From: Flavobacterium lacus
GTDB lineage: Bacteria > Bacteroidota > Bacteroidia > Flavobacteriales > Flavobacteriaceae
Length of the DNA stretch: 64,000 bases
Direction: 5' to 3'
Assembly: GCF_003268815.1 (NCBI RefSeq)
Contig: NZ_QLSV01000008.1
Coordinates: 120,291-184,290 of the forward strand
This document shows positions 52,709-61,809 of this stretch, piece after piece (the first letter of the stretch is position 1; every line of letters starts with the position of its first letter). Both the position numbers and the translations under genes were made by a program. The notes below the pieces were generated by a model. The model saw only the letters and a list, made by a program, of their open reading frames with translations, searched no databases and had not been told where the DNA came from.

Positions 52709-54090
52709 TAGATTAATTGAAATTCAGGACTTTTTGCTAAGTATTGGTAAACGCTCAAAATGCTTTTGTCTGCATTTTCAGCAGTTGGATCAAAATCATA
52801 GTTCAATATTTGACTGAGTGCTGCTTGTATTTCTTCATTCGATTCAAAAACCATTCGATTGGTTAATGCTGTACAAATTGACTGTGCGTTTTTTCTATCG
52901 TGAATCGTTAAATTAGGCGTGAAACTGATGGTACCCACATTAAATTTCTCCAATCGTTTGTTGAGTATTTTTTCATACTTTTTATTGCCTGAAATTATAA
53001 AATCAATCAACTGATTGCGATCGGCATAAATTTGCGATGTCAGCCAATTTTGTCCGCCTTTCCAGCCTTTCACGTTGGGCTGATCATAAATGTCCATCGA
53101 TTGATTTTTTAGAAAAAAAGCCATGAACTTGTAATTGGGTTGTATTTGCAGATCTTTGAATACTTGAATGAGATACACCAACGGATTTTTAATTTGATTA
53201 CCTCCCGAACTTTTTGCACATTCATCTGTGAAAAGTTGGTTAAAAAAAGGTTGCAATTCAAATTGGTTGTTTTTCAAAATAGCACCATATTTAGCGACTA
53301 ACTCTTTACTGGGGTTGTCATAGAAAAACCATTTCAATGCCTTTTCCGCTATCAAATAAGGTGTGTTTTTTTGTTCAAAAATAATATCAATGACATCGTC
53401 AATAGTAAAATTACCGGTTTTTCCCATGAATGTCTTTTGCGAATTGTCTTTCAAAAACGGACGGTACTGCCCTTTCTCATTGCCAAAAGAAAGTCCGGCC
53501 AAAGACAATGCAGCATTTTTTATGTCATTCTCAGTATAATTTCCCTCACCCAGCGTAAATAATTCCAACAATTCTCTCCCTAAATTTTCATTTATTTTGT
53601 CCTTTCTGTTTTGTTGGTTATCCAAGTACTTGATCATGGCATTCGAATACACCATTTCTTTCACCAATGTTTTATAATTGCCTAATGCATGCGCATGGAT
53701 TGTTTCATAGTGCTTAAAAATCCAATACGGCACATTTACAGATTGCAGCGTACAAACAAAATGGTTTTGAAAAAATAAATTAATTTTTTCTCGCAACGGA
53801 AATGCTGATTCATAACATCGTTGCACCACCAAAGCCTTCCATTCAATGCTGTTTTGTATCGTTTTTTTGATAAACAATTCTCTTTCGCGTTCGCCTTGTT
53901 CCGCCATTTTTTTTAACGCTTGAAAATCCTTCAGGCTTCTCGGTCCCTCTGAAACAAAATCAGGCATCGGCAAAATAGGTTTGGCATTGAGCTGTTGGGC
54001 AATGTATACGGAAATCCCTTTGGTTTTGATGGCTTCCGCTTCTGAGGTTGAAAACCCTAATCGCAAAGCATTTAAATGATTAATTTCCAT
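52708..54090 (-). CDS. DUF1800 protein
   Basis: The protein has 460 residues from MEINHLNALRLGFS, chosen over a start seven codons upstream. Family motifs are LREKINLFFQNHFVC, NENLGRELLELFTLGEGNYTENDIK and GWKGGQNWLT. DUF1800 proteins are almost always encoded with a DUF1501 partner, as here with a one-base overlap. They have been suggested to act in surface or extracellular processes, with no reaction known. No signal peptide is evident at this start. The pst operon lies upstream on the same strand after 153 bases. Confidence 0.88.
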   Translation of the reverse strand: MEINHLNALRLGFSTSEAEAIKTKGISVYIAQQLNAKPILPMPDFVSEGPRSLKDFQALKKMAEQGERERELFIKKTIQNSIEWKALVVQRCYESAFPLREKINLFFQNHFVCTLQSVNVPYWIFKHYETIHAHALGNYKTLVKEMVYSNAMIKYLDNQQNRKDKINENLGRELLELFTLGEGNYTENDIKNAALSLAGLSFGNEKGQYRPFLKDNSQKTFMGKTGNFTIDDVIDIIFEQKNTPYLIAEKALKWFFYDNPSKELVAKYGAILKNNQFELQPFFNQLFTDECAKSSGGNQIKNPLVYLIQVFKDLQIQPNYKFMAFFLKNQSMDIYDQPNVKGWKGGQNWLTSQIYADRNQLIDFIISGNKKYEKILNKRLEKFNVGTISFTPNLTIHDRKNAQSICTALTNRMVFESNEEIQAALSQILNYDFDPTAENADKSILSVYQYLAKSPEFQLI

Positions 54091-54243
54091 AGCAAAATAA
54101 TGAGATAACAATTAGACATCAAAAACAAAAAAAAGTTTAATTGTAAAGGAAAGAGCCATCGCTAAATGGAGAACAAATGAAGTAGTGAAAAAACTTAATT
54201 ATAAATTTAAAACAGAAAAAACCTAGCCTTAGAAAGGGCGGTA

Positions 54244-54999
54244 CTACCCAAAATGTCCGCCAATGTAATGCTGGGTAAGTTCATTTTTTGGATTATTAAA
54301 AATAGTATGACACGTATCGTATTCAATTAATTCACCCAAATACATAAAGGCCACTTTATCCGATATTCGTTGGGCCTGCTGCATATTGTGTGTAACAATA
54401 ATAATTGTAAAATCTTTCTTTAACCGCAAAATTAAGTCCTCTATTTTTTTTGTGCTGATGGGGTCCAAAGCAGAACAAGGTTCATCCATCAAGATCACTT
54501 CCGGACGCAAAACAACCGTTCTGGCAATGCACAAGCGTTGTTGCTGACCGCCTGATAACTTAACAGCCGGTTTTTTTAATTCGTCTTTTACCTCATCCCA
54601 AAGAAAACTTTCTTTTAACGCTTTTTCTATTAAATCGGGGATTTCTTGTTTCGGATAATTGTGAATATGCAAAGCATAGGAAAGATTTTCATAAATACTT
54701 TTTGGCAACGGGTTCGGCTTTTGAAAAACCATCCCGATCCTTTTTCGGATATCGGTTACTGAATTTTTTTTGGCATACAAATCCAAATCATCCAAGTATA
54801 AATTCCCGTCAATTTTAGCATCGGGCGACAAATCATGCATCCGATTAAAACTGCGGAGCAAAGTTGATTTTCCACAACCGGATGGACCGATGAGTGAGGT
54901 GACTTGGTTTTCTTGAAATTCAATATTGATGTTTTTTAGAATTTGCTTTTTACCAAAAGAAAGGTTGAGATTTTCTGCTCGTAGTTTAATCGTATTCAT
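54244..54999 (-). CDS. pstB: Phosphate ABC transporter ATP-binding protein
   Basis: The protein has 251 residues. It has Walker A GPSGCGKST, the PstB-specific Q-loop FQKPNPLPKSIYENL, signature LSGGQQQRLCIARTV, Walker B VILMDEPCSALDP and the H-loop VTHNM. It powers uptake of phosphate through PstA and PstC. It starts 2 nt after the pstA stop and is the last gene of the operon. No phoU follows, unlike many pst operons. Confidence 0.96.
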   Translation of the reverse strand: MNTIKLRAENLNLSFGKKQILKNINIEFQENQVTSLIGPSGCGKSTLLRSFNRMHDLSPDAKIDGNLYLDDLDLYAKKNSVTDIRKRIGMVFQKPNPLPKSIYENLSYALHIHNYPKQEIPDLIEKALKESFLWDEVKDELKKPAVKLSGGQQQRLCIARTVVLRPEVILMDEPCSALDPISTKKIEDLILRLKKDFTIIIVTHNMQQAQRISDKVAFMYLGELIEYDTCHTIFNNPKNELTQHYIGGHFG

Positions 55000-55001
55000 A
55001 G

Positions 55002-55844
55002 TTAATCCTGTGTTCTGTTTTTAAAACGCACATAAAAGGCAACGCTATTTAATGTAAAAACCAAAAGTATCAAAATGGTGGCAGTGCCATAGGCCAGCGG
55101 CCGCACTTGTTCTATTTCGTTGTGTTGGGTAGAAAGCATATACAAATGATAAGGTAGTGCCATAAATTCCTGACTGGCAGAAGCACTTATACCATTGATA
55201 TAAAAAGCCACGCCGGTAAACAAGATGGGTGCCGTTTCTCCTGCTGCTCTCGAAAGGGTTAAAATAACACCGGTTAATATGCCCGGCAATGCTTTGGGTA
55301 GCACTACATCTTTAATGGTTTCAAATTGTGTAACCCCTAAGGCTAAAGTCGCCTCTCGCAGACTGTTCGGGATTCGCTTCAAAGCCTCCTCTGTTGTGGT
55401 AATGATATAGGGTAACGAGAGCAAGCCCAAAGTAAGACCGGCGGATAAAATTGAGGTTCCCAATTGCAGTGCTTGAACAAACAAGGCTAAACCAAATAAT
55501 CCATAGATGATGGACGGTATCCCTGCTAAGTTTCGAATGGAAGCTCTGATTATATTGGTAAGAAGGGATGGTTTTGCATATTCGTTAAGGTAAACAGCAC
55601 ACGCTACTCCAAAGGGTACCGCGAATAAAGTGGTAATAAAAGTAAGGAGTACCGTACCAATGATAGCCGGAAATATTCCGCCCTGAGTCATACCATTCGT
55701 GGGATAGGAAGTGATAAAGCCCAACGATATACTGGAAAACCCTTTTGAAAAAATATCCCATAAAATAACCCCCAATATCAAAACAACCAGCAATGTGCTG
55801 CCGCAAAGCACCAACCAATTGACTGTATTAAGTAACTTTTTCAT
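55002..55844 (-). CDS. pstA: Phosphate ABC transporter permease
   Basis: The protein has 280 residues with six membrane helices. The cytoplasmic loop has SLREATLALGVTQFETI and LPKALPGILTGVILTLSRAAGETAPILFTG, the coupling motif of PstA. It pairs with PstC in the inner membrane. Gaps of 2 and 5 nt to its neighbours show tight operon packing. Confidence 0.95.
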   Translation of the reverse strand: MKKLLNTVNWLVLCGSTLLVVLILGVILWDIFSKGFSSISLGFITSYPTNGMTQGGIFPAIIGTVLLTFITTLFAVPFGVACAVYLNEYAKPSLLTNIIRASIRNLAGIPSIIYGLFGLALFVQALQLGTSILSAGLTLGLLSLPYIITTTEEALKRIPNSLREATLALGVTQFETIKDVVLPKALPGILTGVILTLSRAAGETAPILFTGVAFYINGISASASQEFMALPYHLYMLSTQHNEIEQVRPLAYGTATILILLVFTLNSVAFYVRFKNRTQD

Positions 55845-55849
55845 AAGTG

Positions 55850-56728
55850 CTACGAATGAAATTTACGCAAGCGATTAGCAAAATATTCCCCGGTAAAATT
55901 GACCACCAGTGTGATCAAAAACAAAAACGCTGCAATGGCAAACAAGGCATAATAATGGGTGGTTTGATAAGGCACTTCACCCATTTCAATGGCGATGGTC
56001 GCCGTAATTGTTCGCACTGAATCTAAAAATCCTTCCGGAATGGCGGCAGCATTTCCGGTGGCCATCAGTACGGTCATGGTTTCGCCCAACGCTCTTCCCA
56101 AACCCAACATAACGGCAGCAATTAATCCGGGAGAAGCGGCAGGAATTGTGACCCTAAACAATGTCTCCCATTGATTAGCCCCTAAAGCAAGTGAGGCTTC
56201 CCGATGCGATTTGGGCACTGCATTAATGGCATCCTCACTAATTGTAACAATGGTGGGAAGAGCCATGACCGCTAAAAGAATGGCTCCATTAAGTGCATTT
56301 AGTCCGTTTTGAATACCAAAAATCGAAGCCAATCCGGGCCCTACCAAAACAATACCCAAAAAACCGATGGCTACTGAGGGTATGGCTGCTAACATTTCAA
56401 TAATGGGTTTCAAAATCATTTGCACTTTTCTGGGGGCCAATTCTGATAAATAAGCGGCAGTAAAAATGCCCAATGGAACAGCAATAATCATCGAGCCTAC
56501 TGCCACTAAAAATGTACTGACCAATAACGGTAGAAAGCTATATTTTGTATCGGGATCCCATTGCGAACCGGTGAAGAAATCAACCGGTGAAACATCTAAA
56601 AAAAACAAGACACTATTGGAAAAAAGCATCAGAAAAATGCCTCCTAATAAAGTGATTGTTAATAACCCTGTGCTTTTAAAAAGGAATTTGTTCAATCGGT
56701 CTATTTGTTCTCTTCTACTGGCATCCAT
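55850..56728 (-). CDS. pstC: Phosphate ABC transporter permease
   Basis: The protein has 292 residues with six membrane helices. It has the PstC-type loop SHREASLALGANQWETLFRV and PAASPGLIAAVMLGLGRALGETMTVLMATG. The N-terminal RREQIDRLNKFLFKSTG is cytoplasmic. It starts 2 nt after the pstS stop and forms the channel with PstA. Confidence 0.95.
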   Translation of the reverse strand: MDASRREQIDRLNKFLFKSTGLLTITLLGGIFLMLFSNSVLFFLDVSPVDFFTGSQWDPDTKYSFLPLLVSTFLVAVGSMIIAVPLGIFTAAYLSELAPRKVQMILKPIIEMLAAIPSVAIGFLGIVLVGPGLASIFGIQNGLNALNGAILLAVMALPTIVTISEDAINAVPKSHREASLALGANQWETLFRVTIPAASPGLIAAVMLGLGRALGETMTVLMATGNAAAIPEGFLDSVRTITATIAIEMGEVPYQTTHYYALFAIAAFLFLITLVVNFTGEYFANRLRKFHS

Positions 56729-56730
56729 GG

Positions 56731-57561
56731 TTATTTATTCAAGGGGTAATACCCGGATTGTTGGATGATTTTTGCCCCGGTTTCTGATTTTTCAAAATCC
56801 AAAAATGGCTTAATCTTTTGGTAATCCTTTTTTCGGTAGTATTGATACAAAGGACGTTGAAAAAAATAGTGTCCCGAAGCAATGGCATCCACATCCAAGG
56901 GCGAAAAAGCATTACCGTCTTCATGAAAAACGGGTAAGATTTTTAAACCCGCTGCGTTGCCATTTAACACATACCCGGCACTCACATACCCAAATCCTGA
57001 GTTATCAACCTTTAGGGCTTCGATAATTTGGGCATTGCCATTCATTTGCATTGCGTGAGGAGAAAATTGTATGCCCAAAATGGACTTCACATAATCATGT
57101 GTGCCCGAATTACTTTGTCGTCCATAAATCGTAATCGGTTGATTGAGCGGAATGATGGACGACCAATTCTGATGATTGCCGTTCAAAATATTGGTGATTG
57201 TTTTCGTGCTGATCGAATCAATTGGTAACTTGTCCGAAACAACAAAGGCAATGGCATCTTGTGCAAACACAAAAGAATCGATTGCTATTTTTTTACGCTC
57301 AAAAAGAGCTCTTTCAGCATATTTAATACTCCTGGAAGAATTAGCTATATCGGCATTTCCGTTCAACAATGAGGCGATTCCCAAACCGGACCCGCCACCG
57401 GAAACAGAAACCAAAAGCGATGTGTTTTCAAGATGATAGCGTTCCGCAAGCAAAACAGCAAGATTTACCTCTGTATCAGAACCTTTAATTTTAATGGTAT
57501 GGTTGTCGTTATAACAAGACGACAGTAAGAAAAAAAGTACTAAAAAAAGAAAAGATTTCAT
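56731..57561 (-). CDS. pstS: Phosphate-binding lipoprotein
   Basis: The protein has 276 residues from MKSFLFLVLFFLLSSCYND, a lipoprotein signal; a TTG two codons earlier is not needed. Phosphate-binding loops are visible: IKGSDTEVNLAVLLAE, VSGGGSGLGIASLLNGNADIA, ANSSR, and YGRQSNSGTHDYV (Arg and Ser-Gly-Thr). It binds phosphate in the periplasm and hands it to PstCA. It is the first gene of pstSCAB. A TAnnTTTG box lies only 4 bases upstream of the ATG and would give a leaderless message, so it may be chance. A direct repeat resembling a Pho box is at 57622-57645. Confidence 0.93.
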   Translation of the reverse strand: MKSFLFLVLFFLLSSCYNDNHTIKIKGSDTEVNLAVLLAERYHLENTSLLVSVSGGGSGLGIASLLNGNADIANSSRSIKYAERALFERKKIAIDSFVFAQDAIAFVVSDKLPIDSISTKTITNILNGNHQNWSSIIPLNQPITIYGRQSNSGTHDYVKSILGIQFSPHAMQMNGNAQIIEALKVDNSGFGYVSAGYVLNGNAAGLKILPVFHEDGNAFSPLDVDAIASGHYFFQRPLYQYYRKKDYQKIKPFLDFEKSETGAKIIQQSGYYPLNK

Positions 57562-58042
57562 ACTCAAAAATACGCTTCTCTGTGAAGTTTGATTTACTTT
57601 TCTACGTTATTTTATTGTGTGTTTTAGGTTATGTTTTGGTTACATTAAATTGTTTTTACTTCTCCCAACTTGCAGGGTTGAAAAACAATACCACCAAAAA
57701 TTCTAGCCTAACAATTGAATAAAATCTGGTTTTATAATACCCCCTTGCTCCATTCATAGTAAGGCAATCGTCTCCTGGTTATTGCCAAAAAAAGCCAAGC
57801 AGCTTCGCAACCGACGAAATTACGGTAGAATCTAAAAAGATAGTACACTTGACAACCGAGAATTTTCTGAGCGGAAAATATTTTTATCCCCAAATTAAAA
57901 TCAATGAATGAGATTGCACGAAAATTTTTATATTTGAAATTCCAAAAAACAAATTTCTACCAGTCATCGGTAGAAAAACCCCTTTTCTTTTTTTATTGTA
58001 ATGCATCAAAAATTAATGAGTAAAAACTAGTTCAATTAAATC
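57562..58042. other. Divergent region between pstS and a secreted protein gene
   Basis: It holds two GGTTA words 11 bases apart (57627 and 57638), each preceded by TTTT. A TATATTTG box at 57929-57936 is a candidate rightward promoter, 107 bases before the next ATG. No gene was found in the about 250 bases between them. Confidence 0.45.
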
Positions 58043-59542
58043 ATGAAAAAAATCATTTGTTTTACCCTGTTGTTATCATTCTCTTTGCTAAATGCGCAAG
58101 GAAACTCACAGTTGAAAGTTACGGAAAGTGCCGTTTTTAAAGATGAAATTTCCGTAGACATGAGTGTGTTAGCGATGCACACGACCAGCAGCGGCAAAAC
58201 CGGCTTGCTAAGGGCCAATAAGAACGACTTTCTGGTGGATGTTTTTGACAAACAATTGACCAAGATTTTTTCAAAAGTAGTGGAGAGCAATAAAAAAGAA
58301 AGTTTTGACGGTTACGTTAGTTATGGCGACGAAATAAAATACATTACGGTGTTATCACCCAGTAAAAGGGAACGAATTGTGTACTGCAACACCTTTAACA
58401 TCGAAAACAAAACCCACAGTAAAAAAGAACTTTTTAAAGCCGATGTGGAAAAAGGCGGATTGTTTACCGGCAGAAACAAACGAGGAACCAATGTCGCAAT
58501 TTCTCCCAACGGAAAATACATTGCCATTGCCACAGACAATATTAAAAAGAATTTAAATTCGTATAAAGTGCATGTTTTTGATTCAGAGACATTGCGTTTG
58601 GTTTTTGAAAAATCATACCAAGAAGATGCCGATAATTATTTTGAACCTAACGATTTGTTTATTGATAACAATGCTACTGTTTATCCTTTGGGCAAGTTAT
58701 TTTTTAGTGGAAAATCACAGAAAAAAGAAGGCAATGCCAATTATGAATTTGTGCTCAATAAACTTTCCAAAGACACCTACGAAAGTCTAAAAATAAGCTT
58801 GGAAAAAGAACTGCTCATCTCTTCGCTTGCGATTAATTACTATGAAAACAAGTTAAATTTAGTTGGTTTTTATTCCAACGAAAGAGCAGGAAACATAAAA
58901 GGGGGTTGTAACTTTGAGATAAATACCGCTACTTTTTCGGTGATTTCAACAAAGAATTCTGTTTTACCAAAAGATGTATACGACGATTTATACGGCGATG
59001 CCAAAGCAGAACGAAACGACAAAAAGAAAAAAGAACTCAGATCGTTTTACGTAGATTATATCATTAGAGACGACAACGGAAATACGTTCTTGCTTGCAGA
59101 AGAGTTCTTTATTACCCAAACGTATGTAGCGACCGGAATGAATGGTGGCGGCTATTGGACAGACAACTACCATTATGATGACATTTTAATTCTAAAATTT
59201 GATAAAACGGGAGCAATAAACTGGGGAAGAAGTATTTTTAAAAGAGCAAATTCACCGTCGTACAACGCCTTTTTAAAAGATGATAAACTGCACGTACTTT
59301 TAAATTCAGGTAAAAATTTAACGGAGAAACAAGACGGCAGAACTAAGGTTTCAAAAGGTTGGTTTGAATCAAGTGCATTGTATGATTTTACCTATTCCGT
59401 GAATGGAGAGGTAGAATACAATAAAATTCAAGACAATAAAGGAAATAACTTTTATGTGCCTTTCTTTGGTACATTTAATAACAACATTTTTATTATGATG
59501 AGTGACGGGGTGCGAAAAAAACAATTCATGATCTTGGAATAG
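58043..59542 (+). CDS. Secreted protein of unknown function, propeller-like
   Basis: The protein has 499 residues with a signal peptide (IICFTLLLSFSLLNAQ). The mature part shows repeated strand groups (FLVDVFDKQLTKIFSKV, TNVAISPNGKYIAIATDN, YKVHVFDSETLRLVFEK, DDILILKFDKTGAINWGR). These resemble WD40/NHL-type propeller blades, although spacing is irregular. No catalytic motif and no C-terminal sorting domain are seen, so it would be periplasmic or outer-membrane-associated. I do not recognise a family. It stands alone, and a strong palindrome follows the stop. Confidence 0.6.
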   Translation: MKKIICFTLLLSFSLLNAQGNSQLKVTESAVFKDEISVDMSVLAMHTTSSGKTGLLRANKNDFLVDVFDKQLTKIFSKVVESNKKESFDGYVSYGDEIKYITVLSPSKRERIVYCNTFNIENKTHSKKELFKADVEKGGLFTGRNKRGTNVAISPNGKYIAIATDNIKKNLNSYKVHVFDSETLRLVFEKSYQEDADNYFEPNDLFIDNNATVYPLGKLFFSGKSQKKEGNANYEFVLNKLSKDTYESLKISLEKELLISSLAINYYENKLNLVGFYSNERAGNIKGGCNFEINTATFSVISTKNSVLPKDVYDDLYGDAKAERNDKKKKELRSFYVDYIIRDDNGNTFLLAEEFFITQTYVATGMNGGGYWTDNYHYDDILILKFDKTGAINWGRSIFKRANSPSYNAFLKDDKLHVLLNSGKNLTEKQDGRTKVSKGWFESSALYDFTYSVNGEVEYNKIQDNKGNNFYVPFFGTFNNNIFIMMSDGVRKKQFMILE

Positions 59543-59549
59543 TTACCCA

Positions 59550-59582
59550 AACCCTCGAAGGGTTTTAAACCCTTCGAGGGTT
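59550..59582. repeat. 33-bp perfect palindrome after the secreted protein gene
   Basis: AACCCTCGAAGGGTTT (59550-59565) is exactly complementary to AAACCCTTCGAGGGTT (59567-59582), with one base between. An A-run of nine follows on the + strand and no T-run, so it is not a classical terminator for the gene on its left. It may act as a transcript end structure or be a mobile palindromic repeat. It lies 45 bases before the first member of the palindrome/A-tract repeat family. Confidence 0.85.
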
Positions 59583-59627
59583 AAAAAAAAACACGCACCA
59601 CGCTCCGCGAAGTCCTCCATTCCACAA

Positions 59628-59673
59628 CCCGCCGCGGCGGGCGCAAAAAAACGGTGCTACGAAACAAATGAAT
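59628..59673 (+). repeat. Palindrome/A-tract repeat, copy 1
   Basis: It starts with the 14-bp palindrome CCCGCCGCGGCGGG, very GC-rich for this genome, then an A-tract of seven, then CGGTGCTACGAAACAAATGA and AT. The part after the A-tract resembles copies 2-4. Confidence 0.6.
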
Positions 59674-59713
59674 GGTTACAACTAAATGAAGTTTAACGTT
59701 TGTCTTTTTCTTT

Positions 59714-59769
59714 CCCCCACCCGCCGCCGCGGGTGGAAAAAAAAACCGTGCACAAAACAGATGAATACT
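59714..59769 (+). repeat. Palindrome/A-tract repeat, copy 2
   Basis: The hairpin CCACCCGC-CGCC-GCGGGTGG (59717-59736) is followed by nine A, then CCGTGCACAAAACAGATGAA and TAC. It lies 100 bases beyond the end of the ABC operon. The order of parts and orientation match copy 1. Confidence 0.6.
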
Positions 59770-59870
59770 ATTGACTTGAACTACTAGGATAAAAACAAAC
59801 TCAAAATGACCTAGTGGAAATACTAAATACAGTACGGGATTTGAATCAGTGGTCCGGATTAGGCCTAACG

Positions 59871-60545
59871 CTATTTTTTTATAGTACCATCCTCCATTAG
59901 AATAATACGATCCGTGCGTTTGGCAAAATCTTCATCATGTGTTACTATAAGTAGAGACAGATGTTGTTTGTCACATAATTCTCTAAAGATGGTAAAAACA
60001 TTATCGGCATTATTGCTATCCAGATTTCCTGTAGGTTCGTCACCCATGATGATGGAAGGATTGTTGATTAATGCTCTCGCGATCGCCACACGCTGCTTTT
60101 CACCACCGGAAACTTGCGAGGCTTTCTTGAGTGCTAAATGGTCAATTTTTAAAAGCTTAAGTTTATCATAAGCGTCTTTTTCTATTGCTTCCAATGTTTT
60201 TTCGCCCAGTTTTTTGGCGGGAAGCATGATGTTTTCGAGCACTGTAAAGTCGGCTAACAGATAATGAAACTGAAAGACAAAACCAATGTGCTTGTTTCTA
60301 ATGTAAGATAACTTTTCACCGGATTGACCACTGATGACTTCGTTGTTTAACAACAAACGGCCTTCATATTCGGTATCCATGGTAGATAGAATATAGAGTA
60401 AGGTAGATTTACCACAACCCGATTTACCCATGATAGAAACAAACTCTCCTTTTTCAATTGTAAAGTTAATGTCTTTTAAAACCTGAAAACGGGTGGGCTT
60501 TTCAAAATACTTATTAATGTTTTGTGCTTCTAAAACGATGCTCAT
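59871..60545 (-). CDS. ABC transporter ATPase of the LolD/MacB type
   Basis: The protein has 224 residues. It has Walker A GKSGCGKST, Q-loop VFQFHYLLADFTVLEN, signature VSGGEKQRVAIARAL, Walker B IIMGDEPTGNLDS and the H-loop VTHDEDF. The sequence belongs to the LolD/MacB/FtsE group that drives FtsX-like permeases. It ends the operon of adaptor, permease and ATPase. The start follows the permease stop by 1 nt. Confidence 0.93.
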   Translation of the reverse strand: MSIVLEAQNINKYFEKPTRFQVLKDINFTIEKGEFVSIMGKSGCGKSTLLYILSTMDTEYEGRLLLNNEVISGQSGEKLSYIRNKHIGFVFQFHYLLADFTVLENIMLPAKKLGEKTLEAIEKDAYDKLKLLKIDHLALKKASQVSGGEKQRVAIARALINNPSIIMGDEPTGNLDSNNADNVFTIFRELCDKQHLSLLIVTHDEDFAKRTDRIILMEDGTIKK

Positions 60546-60546
60546 T

Positions 60547-61809
60547 TTATTGTCCTCTTATGATTTTTACGGGATCTATTTTCTTCGCCTTTTGAGCTGG
60601 TAAATAGCCTGCAAAAAAGGTTGATACTAATGCGAATACTATTCCAATTCCATAAAACCAGGGATTGAAATTAATGGGATAGGTTTTAACCGTAGGCAAC
60701 GCTTCTGTTTCAAACGGAATGGTGCTGATGAAATGCGATAACCCAAATCCTAGCAGCAAGCCTAAAACACCTCCCACAAAACCAATAATCATGGCCTGAC
60801 TCATAAATATCATTTGCACATCTTTTCCTGAAAAGCCGATTGCTTTTAAGATGGCAATGTCATTCATCTTTTCATAAATCAGCATGTTCAAGATGTTGTA
60901 GATGCCAAAACCCGCTACGATTAACAAAGTAATGGAAACCGCATAGGTAATTAAATTCCTAACCGTAGTTCCTGTTTCAAACTGAGCATTTGCGGTGTTG
61001 AAGTCGATGGCTTTGAGTTCAAACTGATGTTCTATTTTCTTAGCCATTGGAAAAGCCAATTCAACATCATTCAACTTTACATTGATATCCGTAATATAGT
61101 TAGCCGCTTCCCCTAAAATGCGTTGTACTGTTTTAAGATTCGAAAAACTTTGAATGGCATCTAAATCAGAAATACCGCTTTGATAGAGACCTACAATCCG
61201 TAACGGAAAGACATCTCCCTTAATCGTGCTGATTTGTATTCTGTCGCCAACATGAACCGACATCTTTTTGGCAACACCCACACCCAACAGAATTCCGTTT
61301 TCGTTATTGTTTAACGCTTCTGCCGAACCTTCTATGATATAATCTTTTAAATGAAACAATTTAGCCTCTTCTAGAGCATGAATCCCTGTTAAGTTTCCTG
61401 CAATCTCAATAGAGCCGGCGATGTAAAAGATTTGGGCTTTAATTTGCGGAACAGCACCTTTTACATGTACATCTTCATTCAAATAGTTTAGTAAAGGCAA
61501 AGCATTGTGGATTTTCTTCTGACTTAATTTGGGTTTAATAGAATGAATAATAGGAGTACTGTTAGCGAGTTGATCGTATAAGGCGATGGGTTGTTCTTTA
61601 GTAGGTTCTATCTCATTATAGATATGTATATGAGGGGTTTGGTTCATCATCAAATTGTCTAACATCGTATTTAATCCGGTCATGAAACTGACAAGCGTGA
61701 TGTAGGCCCCAATACCAAACGTTACGCCAAGAGCCGCAACCGAAGTCTGTTTAATCTTCGTCACTAAATGTGTTTTTGCAATCGTTAAAATAACGGGCCA
61801 GTTAATCAT
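60547..61809 (-). CDS. FtsX/MacB-type ABC permease
   Basis: The protein has 420 residues with four membrane helices: one near the N-terminus (SVAALGVTFGIGAYITLVSF) and three at the end, around YAVSITLLIVAGFGIYNILN, IIGFVGGVLGLLLGFG and GIGIVFALVSTFFAGYLPA. A large periplasmic domain lies between. The motif NDIAILKAIGFSGKDV and the end AKKIDPVKIIRG are typical of LolC/E and MacB relatives. With its ATPase and adaptor it would move a lipophilic compound, lipoprotein or peptide out of the inner membrane. The first 4 bases overlap the adaptor stop (ATGA). Confidence 0.9.
   Translation of the reverse strand: MINWPVILTIAKTHLVTKIKQTSVAALGVTFGIGAYITLVSFMTGLNTMLDNLMMNQTPHIHIYNEIEPTKEQPIALYDQLANSTPIIHSIKPKLSQKKIHNALPLLNYLNEDVHVKGAVPQIKAQIFYIAGSIEIAGNLTGIHALEEAKLFHLKDYIIEGSAEALNNNENGILLGVGVAKKMSVHVGDRIQISTIKGDVFPLRIVGLYQSGISDLDAIQSFSNLKTVQRILGEAANYITDINVKLNDVELAFPMAKKIEHQFELKAIDFNTANAQFETGTTVRNLITYAVSITLLIVAGFGIYNILNMLIYEKMNDIAILKAIGFSGKDVQMIFMSQAMIIGFVGGVLGLLLGFGLSHFISTIPFETEALPTVKTYPINFNPWFYGIGIVFALVSTFFAGYLPAQKAKKIDPVKIIRGQ

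Noticed and set aside
57566..57573. TATTTTTG box on the - strand before pstS
   Set aside because: It ends 4 bases before the ATG, so the transcript would be leaderless; no partner TTG at a good distance.
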